DNA from: Pseudomonadota bacterium
GTDB taxonomy: Bacteria > Pseudomonadota > Alphaproteobacteria > Rhizobiales > Rhizobiaceae
Assembly: GCA_023451915.1 (NCBI GenBank)
Contig: JAEXXS010000129.1
Coordinates: 1-11,291, forward strand
Direction of reading: 5' to 3'
Length of the DNA stretch: 11,291 nucleotides
Shown piece by piece: positions 5,554 to 11,291 of the stretch. How positions within the stretch are numbered: position 1 is the first letter of the stretch; each line of letters starts with the position of its first letter. Made by a program: the position numbers and the translations under genes. The notes below the pieces were generated by a model, which searched no databases, was not told the DNA's origin, and saw only the letters and a list, made by a program, of their open reading frames with translations.

Positions 5554-6375
5554 ATGGCGTTGACTGCCAAGGGCCGGATTTGGGCGGCGACAGTTCTTGC
5601 AGCGGGCATGTTTGCAGGTGCAGGTGCGGCGGAAGCTGCACAATGCGGCAATAATGCTGCCGGTTACAATGCGTGGCTGCAGCAGACCTTGAAGGAAGCG
5701 CCATCGCGCGGCATTGGCAAGGCGGGCGTCAGCGCGCTGGCCAACACCAAATATGCGCAGGCCACCATCAATGCCGACCGCAATCAGAAGAGCTTCAAGC
5801 TCTCTTTCGAAGACTTCATGAAGAAGCGCGGCGCGGATACAATCATCAAGCGCGGCAAGGCCATGAAGGCGCAAAATGCGGCTCTCTTCGCCAATATCGA
5901 AAAGCGTTATGGCGTTCCTGCCGGTCCGCTGATCGCGATCTGGGGCATGGAAACCGGCTTCGGCAACTATCTGGGCAAGCAGAACACGATTTCAGCCGTT
6001 GCGACGCTGGCCTATGACTGCCGTCGTTCGGAATATTTCACCGGTCAGCTCTATGCTGCTCTCAAGCTGGTCGATCAGGGCGATCTCAGCCCGCAGGCTG
6101 TCGGCGCCATGCATGGCGAAATCGGTCAGACCCAGTTCATGCCGGCAAACGTCCTGAAATACGGCGTCAGCGGTTCTGGCAGCGCCCATTTCGACCTGAA
6201 GAACAAGGCGGACGCACTTCATTCCACCGCCAACTTCCTGGTCGGCCACGGCTGGAGCCGTGGTGCAGGCTACCAGCCGGGCGAGCCGAATTACGGTGCA
6301 ATCCAGGGCTGGAATGCAGCGCAGGTCTATCAGCGCGCCATAGCCGTCATGGGCAAGGCCATCGACGGGAATTAA
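5554..6375 (+). CDS. Secreted lytic murein transglycosylase, MltB/GH103-like
   Basis: The 273-residue protein starts with a signal peptide (about 1-28, likely cleavage near AEA-A; the AAQC there is not a lipobox) and so is probably periplasmic. The catalytic domain shows IWGMETGFG with Glu133 as the likely single acid/base residue and GEIGQTQFMP (188-197), which corresponds to the QFMP motif of MltB-type enzymes. These cut the MurNAc-GlcNAc bond of peptidoglycan without water, leaving 1,6-anhydro ends, and serve wall turnover and insertion of envelope machines. There is no C-terminal peptidoglycan-binding domain, which many longer relatives carry, so substrate contact must come from the catalytic domain alone. 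The start has AAGGAG (5542-5547) 6 nt upstream. The gene stands alone and ends at a double hairpin. Confidence 0.9.
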   Translation: MALTAKGRIWAATVLAAGMFAGAGAAEAAQCGNNAAGYNAWLQQTLKEAPSRGIGKAGVSALANTKYAQATINADRNQKSFKLSFEDFMKKRGADTIIKRGKAMKAQNAALFANIEKRYGVPAGPLIAIWGMETGFGNYLGKQNTISAVATLAYDCRRSEYFTGQLYAALKLVDQGDLSPQAVGAMHGEIGQTQFMPANVLKYGVSGSGSAHFDLKNKADALHSTANFLVGHGWSRGAGYQPGEPNYGAIQGWNAAQVYQRAIAVMGKAIDGN

Positions 6376-6385
6376 CAGAAATGAC

Positions 6386-6406
6386 GGAGCGCTGCTGAAG
6401 CGCTCC
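6386..6406 (+). other. Hairpin directly after the transglycosylase stop
   Basis: GGAGCGCT (6386-6393) and AGCGCTCC (6399-6406) form a perfect 8-bp stem with a 5-nt loop, 10 nt after the stop codon. It lacks a proper T-run (TAGGTTCTGG follows). It may protect the mRNA 3' end or assist the terminator that lies 15 nt further on. Confidence 0.5.
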
Positions 6407-6420
6407 TAGGTTCTGGACGC

Positions 6421-6450
6421 AAAAAAGCCCCGGTCGGACCGGGGCTTTTT
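6421..6450. terminator. Bidirectional rho-independent terminator
   Basis: AAAAAGCCCCGGT (6422-6434) pairs with ACCGGGGCTTTTT (6438-6450) around a 3-nt CGG loop, a 13-bp stem flanked by A- and T-runs on both sides. It sits between the convergent transglycosylase and carbonic anhydrase genes and should end transcription from both. Confidence 0.93.
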
Positions 6451-6468
6451 ATTGCCGTCTGGCAGGAA

Positions 6469-7125
6469 TTACAAAATCGGTTCGCCAGCTTCAGGGCGTT
6501 TGAAATCGCCCGTCTGGTGATCCATCACCCAAAGCTCACCGGTCGAAATATCGAACCATGCGCCATGCAGGCTGAGCCGGCCCTTCTTCTCCAGAATATC
6601 GACGCAGGGGAACGTGCGCAGATTATTCAGCGAATAGCGGATCGAGATGCGTTCCAGCGCCGTCTGACGCTCGGTCGGCGTCATCAGGCTGTTGCCGCTG
6701 ACGGCTTCAGCCGCAGGTGCAATCAGGCTCATCCACTTGCCGATGAAATCACCGGGCGACAGCGGCGCGCTTTCCGTATCAAGCGCTGCCTTGATGCCGC
6801 CGCATCGTCCATGACCCATGACGACGATGTGCTTCACCTTGAGGCTTTGCACCGCAAATTCCAGCGCAGCCGATGCCGCATGGAACTCGCCGTCGGGCTC
6901 GTAGGGGGGGATGAGATTGGCGACATTGCGCAGGACGAAGATTTCGCCGGGCGCAGAGTTGAAGATTGTTTCGGGAGCAGCGCGGGAATCGCAGCAGGCA
7001 ATAACCAGAGTTTCCGGTGATTGTCCTTTTTCCGCCAGTTCGCGATAACGCGCGGTTTCCCGCGCGAAATGCTCCGTCATGAAGGTTCTGTAACCCGAGA
7101 GGAGTGTATCCGGAAGATCAGCCAT
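6469..7125 (-). CDS. Beta-class carbonic anhydrase
   Basis: The 218-residue enzyme interconverts CO2 and bicarbonate, supplying bicarbonate to carboxylases. The zinc site is complete: Cys44 with Asp46 and Arg48 in CCDSR, then His105 and Cys108 in GHGRCGG. FVLRNVANLIPPYEPDGEFH (63-82) and SAALEFAVQSL are typical of the proteobacterial branch. No signal peptide is present, so it should be cytoplasmic. Start ATG 7125 has only a weak GGA upstream. It lies 70 nt downstream of pdxY on the same strand, without a clear terminator between them, so readthrough is possible; a separate promoter in the AT-rich gap cannot be ruled out. Family members are often named can or cynT, but with no cyanase gene nearby I give no symbol. 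Confidence 0.94.
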   Translation of the reverse strand: MADLPDTLLSGYRTFMTEHFARETARYRELAEKGQSPETLVIACCDSRAAPETIFNSAPGEIFVLRNVANLIPPYEPDGEFHAASAALEFAVQSLKVKHIVVMGHGRCGGIKAALDTESAPLSPGDFIGKWMSLIAPAAEAVSGNSLMTPTERQTALERISIRYSLNNLRTFPCVDILEKKGRLSLHGAWFDISTGELWVMDHQTGDFKRPEAGEPIL

Positions 7126-7195
7126 GTCGTTCCAATATCCCTAACGAAAATCGAGATCAATCAAAATGATCGTGTCACAGAAGGTCGCTGACGCT

Positions 7196-8080
7196 TCAGG
7201 CGCGCAATCCCTTGGTCGGGTGTACGAGACGGCGCGTCTGCACCATGGCCATCGGCGAGGCGAGGCTGGAGGCGTCGGCTTCCAGCATCAACTCGTCCGC
7301 ACCGCGTTTTGCCGACCGCGCCATGATTTCGAACACGGCGGCGGTGGTGCTTTGCAGGGTCTTTTCTTCCGACTGCCCGGCAAGGCGGCGCGCCAGAAAC
7401 ACAGCCGAGGTCAGATCGCCAAGCCCGTTGGTCGGACCATCCACGCGGCGATGTTCAGCCATCAGCGCCATGGTTGGCGTCAGCAATATATTGCCGATGC
7501 TGCCCGCCATTAGCGGGAAGGCGGAGGTGACCAGCATGGTGGCCGGTCCAGCGTCGAGTGCTGCTTCCATCAGCGATTTATTGTCTTCAAGCGGTACGCC
7601 AGTCAGCCAGGATAGTTCAAACCGGTTAGGCGTGGCGATATCGGCAAGCGGCATCAGCTTGTCGCGAATGCCGACGGCGGTTGCCTCGGGCACATAGAGG
7701 CCTTTCTCGTCACCGATCACCGGGTCACAGAGATAGACAGCGTTCGGATTGCGCGCCTTGACACCCTTGACCAGTTCGGCGACGGCTGCCGCCTGTTCCG
7801 GGTGGCCAAGATAGCCGGTCAGGATAGCGCCGACTTCACCCAACCATGGTGCGCGCTGAAGATCCTGCATCAGGCGCAGAAACTCTTCCGGCGGCGGCAC
7901 GATGCGCCCGGCGGGGCCATGGCCGGGGTGCCAGGGCAGGACCACCGTTGGCACGGCCCAGACGGGAAAGCCTAGCGTTTCCAATGCGAAGACGGCGGCC
8001 CGGTTGCCCACCGAACCGCGCACGACATGGCTTGAAATGACAATAACGGTTGTCGCGTCCGAAGGCGCAGAAAGCGTCAT
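7196..8080 (-). CDS. pdxY: Pyridoxal kinase PdxY
   Basis: The 294-residue protein is a ribokinase-fold kinase that phosphorylates pyridoxal with ATP in the vitamin B6 salvage path. Diagnostic segments are SSHVVRGSVGNRA (16-28) at the substrate end, YLCDPVIGDEKGLYV (116-130) and GPTNGLGDLTSAVF (215-228), where Asp222 is the likely catalytic base next to the anion hole. The length agrees with E. coli PdxY (about 287). Start ATG 8080 is chosen because the kinase fold begins right after it; the open frame continues upstream to 8338, but there it overlaps the small gene before it and does not resemble the family. Only a weak AGGT serves as ribosome binding site; the preceding stop is 7 nt away, so coupling is likely. 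PdxY and the related PdxK are hard to separate by eye. Confidence 0.92.
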   Translation of the reverse strand: MTLSAPSDATTVIVISSHVVRGSVGNRAAVFALETLGFPVWAVPTVVLPWHPGHGPAGRIVPPPEEFLRLMQDLQRAPWLGEVGAILTGYLGHPEQAAAVAELVKGVKARNPNAVYLCDPVIGDEKGLYVPEATAVGIRDKLMPLADIATPNRFELSWLTGVPLEDNKSLMEAALDAGPATMLVTSAFPLMAGSIGNILLTPTMALMAEHRRVDGPTNGLGDLTSAVFLARRLAGQSEEKTLQSTTAAVFEIMARSAKRGADELMLEADASSLASPMAMVQTRRLVHPTKGLRA

Positions 8081-8087
8081 GTTAGAC

Positions 8088-8372
8088 CTAGCTTTGCATG
8101 AGATAAAGGACGAGCCAGACGATAATCGCCAGCGTGATGAGAAGGCCAAGCGTCCGCCCGATGCGGGTGGCCCAAAGTTCGATGCGGTCGTTTTCCGGCG
8201 CGTCTCCGGCGGCAAGGTGCGTGGCGGTGCGGGCAAAGCTGCGACGGACGATACCATCCGCGCCGGTCTGTTCGCGTTCCAGCCGATCCAGAATGCGGCG
8301 CGCTTCTTCCTGGCGCTCGCGTCCCGGACCGCCGGCATCTTCGCCTATGCCAGCCTGCTGGCGCTCACCCAT
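8088..8372 (-). CDS. Small tail-anchored membrane protein of unknown function
   Basis: I do not recognise a family. From ATG 8372 the protein has 94 residues: a charged, Glu/Arg-rich N-terminal part (RERQEEARRILDRLEREQTG, helical, perhaps coiled coil), a middle segment, and one strongly hydrophobic helix near the C-terminus (LGLLITLAIIVWLVLYLM) followed by just two residues. That layout suggests a tail-anchored inner-membrane protein with its bulk in the cytoplasm. ATG 8372 has AAGGCAGG upstream; an in-frame TTG at 8411 would add 13 residues. The stop lies 7 nt before pdxY, so the two genes are almost surely cotranscribed. A real gene is supported by this spacing and by the clean membrane segment. 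Confidence 0.72.
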   Translation of the reverse strand: MGERQQAGIGEDAGGPGRERQEEARRILDRLEREQTGADGIVRRSFARTATHLAAGDAPENDRIELWATRIGRTLGLLITLAIIVWLVLYLMQS

Positions 8373-8464
8373 GATCTGCCTGCCTTGCCGAAGTGACTCA
8401 TATTCCCGCAACCGGGCTTAGCATCATGCCTTCAAGGTGGTTCTGCAAGCGGAATAGTTGTGTT

Positions 8465-9484
8465 CTATGTGAGCTTCACGACAAGCTTGCCAAAATTTCC
8501 GCCGTCGAGCATGGAAATGAAGGCCTGAGGCGCATTTTCGAGCCCTTCTACAATGTCTTCGCGATAGCGGATTTGTCCATCGGCAATCCATTTTGCCATA
8601 TCGTGATAAAAGGCCGGGCGCTGGTCGGCAAAGTCGCGCTGGATGAAGCCGCGAATGGTCAGGCTTTTGGAGAGGATATCGCGCATCAGCACGGGCAGAC
8701 GGTCGGGACCGTCGAAGGGGCCGCTCTGGTTATATTGCGCGATGAGCCCGCAAACCGGTACTCGCGCAAACTGGTTGAGAAGTGGAAACACAGCCTCAAA
8801 GACCTTGCCGCCGACATTTTCGAAATAGACGTCGATGCCGTCCGGGCAGGCATTTGCCAATTCCTGCGCGAAGTTGGGGCTGCGATGGTCAACGGCGACG
8901 TCGAAACCGAATTCGCCAATCAGCGCTTTGCATTTGTCCGCGCCGCCCGCAATGCCGACGGCCCGTGCGCCTTTCAGCTTGGCAATCTGGCCGACTGCGG
9001 AGCCAACCGGACCCGTAGCCGCCGCAACGACCACCGTTTCGCCTTCCTTGGGTTTACCGATCGTCAGCAGACCGGAATAGGCGGTGAAGCCCGGCATGCC
9101 GAGGACGCCGAGCGCCGTGGTCAGCGGCGCTTGTTCAGGATCAAGCTTGCGCAAGGTTGAGGCGTCTGCCACCGCATAGCTCTGCCAGCCCGAATGGGAC
9201 AAGACGAAGTCGCCCGGCGCGAAGCCCGCACTTCGGCTTTCCACCACTTCGCCCACCGTGCCGCCTTCCATGACTGCACCGATTGCCACCGGAGCGGCGT
9301 AGGATTTGGCGGCGCTCATGCGGCCGCGCATATAGGGGTCGAGCGAAAGATAGCGCAGCTTCAAAAGCACTTCGCCTTCGCCAGCAGTGGGAACAGCCGC
9401 TTCTTCCAGCCGGAAGTTTTCTGCCGTGGGGCGTCCGTCCGGACGCGATGCGAGCACGATGCGCTGGTTGATCTTTTCGCCCAT
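8465..9484 (-). CDS. NADPH-dependent medium-chain oxidoreductase (CurA/YncB, LTB4-dehydrogenase-like)
   Basis: The 339-residue protein belongs to the zinc-free branch of the medium-chain dehydrogenase/reductase superfamily that reduces activated double bonds of enones. Visible marks are LSLDPYMRGRM (46-56), the nucleotide-binding AATGPVGSAVG (155-165), Lys184 in GGADKC at the expected NADPH 2'-phosphate contact, and DVYFENVGG (218-226). The cysteines expected for zinc binding in alcohol dehydrogenases are not present. E. coli YncB (CurA), a curcumin reductase, has this pattern; the natural substrate is unknown, with detoxification of reactive carbonyls a common guess. The start ATG 9484 has GGAG 8 nt upstream. 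It follows the heparinase-like gene after 89 nt and precedes the small membrane protein gene after 92 nt, so it may be its own transcription unit. Confidence 0.92.
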   Translation of the reverse strand: MGEKINQRIVLASRPDGRPTAENFRLEEAAVPTAGEGEVLLKLRYLSLDPYMRGRMSAAKSYAAPVAIGAVMEGGTVGEVVESRSAGFAPGDFVLSHSGWQSYAVADASTLRKLDPEQAPLTTALGVLGMPGFTAYSGLLTIGKPKEGETVVVAAATGPVGSAVGQIAKLKGARAVGIAGGADKCKALIGEFGFDVAVDHRSPNFAQELANACPDGIDVYFENVGGKVFEAVFPLLNQFARVPVCGLIAQYNQSGPFDGPDRLPVLMRDILSKSLTIRGFIQRDFADQRPAFYHDMAKWIADGQIRYREDIVEGLENAPQAFISMLDGGNFGKLVVKLT

Positions 9485-9573
9485 GGGATAAACTCCGCTC
9501 GTAATAGTTGTTTGCAGATTCTAACGGTCTTGGTTCGATCCGGTTCCAAGCCGCAAGTTTGATGGGAATCTTT

Positions 9574-11291
9574 CTAGACGTAGCTGCCGAGTGCCACGCG
9601 GCTGAACTGCCAGTTGACTTCCGGCAGTTCGGATGCCGGGAACGACAGCACGATCTGCTTGGATGTGACAGGCCCGCGAAAACCGGCGAAGAAGATTGTA
9701 TCTTCGAGCTGCGGCGCGACTTCGAAACAGGAGAAAACCCAGGTGTCGTCGCGGTCGGCAGACAGGACGATCAGGCCGTTTTCGTCGTATGAGATATCGA
9801 CCGACGGATGCAGATGGAACCGCACCGCAATATTGTCGCGTCCATTGGATTTCAGCGGTCGCCCGTCGCCGCGATAGAAGCGGTCTGCGCCCTGAATGAC
9901 GCTGCCATTATGCGAGAGCACGAGGCGGCGCTCATGATAAATGCCGAACAGCCGCGCATAGCCGTCATGGCTTGCCACAAAACCCTGACGGCCCATTTCC
10001 TCGATGCGGTCACGCTGTACGCGCGTCGGCCCGGCGATGATGGGCGTGCCGATCATGTTGGAAAGGCCCGCGTTGAGGCTGAACCGGCACGACGATGTGT
10101 CGTTGATAGTTGCTGTCGAATGGGCAGCCGTCGAACGTCCCAATGGACGAAATTCCGGCGGGCCGAAACGGTCGATGCCGGAATTGACGATATAGCGCTG
10201 GCGTCCGGAGGACATTTCGAAGGCGAGGCAGCCCGCATGGGCGTCCCGCGAAGCCGTGACCGGCGGCGGCAGGCCCGTATCGGCAATAATGGTCGTCGAT
10301 CCCATCGAAAGACGTTCATAGCCGGAATAGGGCGCGTGGGTCAGCGGTGAACCAGCGGTTTCATCATGGCGCAGCACGGATATGATGCGTTCCGGCATGG
10401 TCGGGCCGACGCCGTTAAACAGCGCCAGGCTGCCATCCTGATGACGGAAGAAGCGCAATGCGGGCAGCATGCGCTCAACTGCCTCGATCAGGGCCTTTGG
10501 CGGCGATTCTGTGCCATTGGCATAGGTTTGGCGCAGCGGCAGAAGATCGGCCAGCAGTTCCAGAACCGTAACCGGATTGCGCGAAATATGCCCGCCATCG
10601 GGCAAAATCTGGCGCTTCAGCTCATATTCGAGATTGCGCCGGGCCGCACGTGCGGTTGGCGGCGAGACCGGCAATGCAAGCGCGGCAAAAGCCAGTGCGA
10701 TGCGCGCGCGCAGCCGCTCTTCGCCGTCGTCCATCGCGCCCGCCACCGTGCGCAGATAGCGCACCTGCATGGCGAGAGACCGCATAAATTTGCGATAAGC
10801 GGGCATTTCCGCGCCTGAAAGGATCAGGTTGGAATGCTGCAACCAGGCGATAATGCGCTGCGCCGTCACTTCCGGCGCCCAGGCGAGACCGCCGATGCGC
10901 CTGCCGAACATGCGCATCCAGTCATCGACAAGCGCCCGCGCATTGGCAGTCGCCAGTTCGCTGTTGGCGCTCTTCAGATGACGCAGCCAGCCGAAGCTCT
11001 GCAACGCTGCTTCCCATTCGGGTGTCGGCGGCTCGACGGCAAAGGGCGAAAGCCCGCCGGTTTCGACAAGGCGGCCCGCAAGGGCAAAGCGTCCGTGGTA
11101 GAATTCCTGCGCCAGCTGCGGGTCGGCGACGCGCAGATCCGGCGGTGCAATCAGGATACGGTCAGGCGTAAAGCCGGTGAAGCGCCAGCTGTAAAGCGGC
11201 CCCATACGCAGGCGGCGGCTGAACTTGCGCCACGCCTGTGCAACGGCCAGTCCCCAAAGGTGAGGGGTTTCGCTCAGCGCGACTGCCACCC
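9574..11291 (-). CDS. Heparinase II/III family protein, 5' end at or beyond the window edge
   Basis: At least 572 codons are present up to the right edge; a GTG at 11289 is a possible start, but the true start may lie outside. The N-terminal half (to about 310) is an alpha-helical toroid-like region, and the C-terminal half a beta-sheet domain typical of heparinase II/III proteins, marked by QRYIVNSGIDRFGPPEFRPL (364-383) and RSTAAHSTATINDTSS (385-400). No signal peptide is seen near the available N-terminus, unlike true secreted heparin lyases. In Rhizobiales such proteins are, as I recall, conserved near rsmB and purH, and no substrate is established; the family name should not be read as heparin degradation. 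The downstream gene here is the oxidoreductase. Confidence 0.88.
   Translation of the reverse strand, partial: VAVALSETPHLWGLAVAQAWRKFSRRLRMGPLYSWRFTGFTPDRILIAPPDLRVADPQLAQEFYHGRFALAGRLVETGGLSPFAVEPPTPEWEAALQSFGWLRHLKSANSELATANARALVDDWMRMFGRRIGGLAWAPEVTAQRIIAWLQHSNLILSGAEMPAYRKFMRSLAMQVRYLRTVAGAMDDGEERLRARIALAFAALALPVSPPTARAARRNLEYELKRQILPDGGHISRNPVTVLELLADLLPLRQTYANGTESPPKALIEAVERMLPALRFFRHQDGSLALFNGVGPTMPERIISVLRHDETAGSPLTHAPYSGYERLSMGSTTIIADTGLPPPVTASRDAHAGCLAFEMSSGRQRYIVNSGIDRFGPPEFRPLGRSTAAHSTATINDTSSCRFSLNAGLSNMIGTPIIAGPTRVQRDRIEEMGRQGFVASHDGYARLFGIYHERRLVLSHNGSVIQGADRFYRGDGRPLKSNGRDNIAVRFHLHPSVDISYDENGLIVLSADRDDTWVFSCFEVAPQLEDTIFFAGFRGPVTSKQIVLSFPASELPEVNWQFSRVALGSYV

Noticed and set aside
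7155..7171. Inverted repeat GATCA/TGATC between pdxY and the carbonic anhydrase gene
   Set aside because: Five base pairs with a 7-nt loop in AT-rich sequence is expected by chance.
8393..9160. Plus-strand open frame of 255 codons
   Set aside because: Antisense to the oxidoreductase, whose family motifs are unmistakable; long only because of GC-rich codon bias.
1..11291. Defence island, mobile element or biosynthetic cluster
   Set aside because: All identifiable genes are housekeeping or common accessory functions; no integrase, transposase, toxin pair, attachment repeat or composition shift is visible.

Overview
The window is high-GC, gene-dense chromosomal DNA. It reads as an alphaproteobacterium of the Rhizobiales, most likely Brucellaceae (Brucella/Ochrobactrum). 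The grounds are an ffh - chorismate mutase - rpsP cluster, an S16 protein with an Ala/Glu-rich tail, an Ffh with a Gly/Leu/Pro-rich C-terminus, and a rhizobial-type soluble heparinase II/III protein. The genus is inferred from protein style, not from a search. I see no tRNA, rRNA, CRISPR array, insertion sequence or phage gene. Codon and base use look even across the window.

Layout, left to right. Positions 1-1557 (minus strand) hold lemA (lipoprotein), a TPM-domain membrane protein with a glycine-rich tail, and the first codons of a third gene that runs off the left edge; the tight spacing suggests one envelope operon. Positions 1558-1793 are a divergent regulatory region with two tandem palindromes that look like MarR operators. 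They sit in front of a plus-strand MarR-GNAT fusion gene (to 2741). A GNRA-loop terminator (2752-2785) separates it from the minus-strand cluster ffh - chorismate mutase - rpsP (5172 down to 2811): signal recognition particle GTPase, a shikimate-branch enzyme and a small-subunit ribosomal protein. rpsP ends at a terminator, and rimM and trmD, its usual partners, do not follow it here.

Positions 5173-5553 are the only long gene-free stretch. It carries the ffh leader side, where I find a possible pseudoknot-forming structure, and the upstream region of a secreted lytic transglycosylase (5554-6375, plus strand). That gene converges on a beta-carbonic anhydrase, with two hairpins between them, one a strong bidirectional terminator. 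The carbonic anhydrase lies downstream of pdxY (pyridoxal kinase) and a small tail-anchored membrane protein of unknown function; all three are minus strand and probably cotranscribed at least in part. The right end has an NADPH-dependent medium-chain oxidoreductase (CurA/YncB type) and a heparinase II/III family protein cut by the window edge.

Overall this is a housekeeping region. I found no convincing novel multi-gene system. The items most worth a second look are the paired operators at the MarR-GNAT promoter, the structured leader upstream of ffh, the two small RNA structures between the chorismate mutase gene and rpsP, and the unknown membrane protein in front of pdxY.
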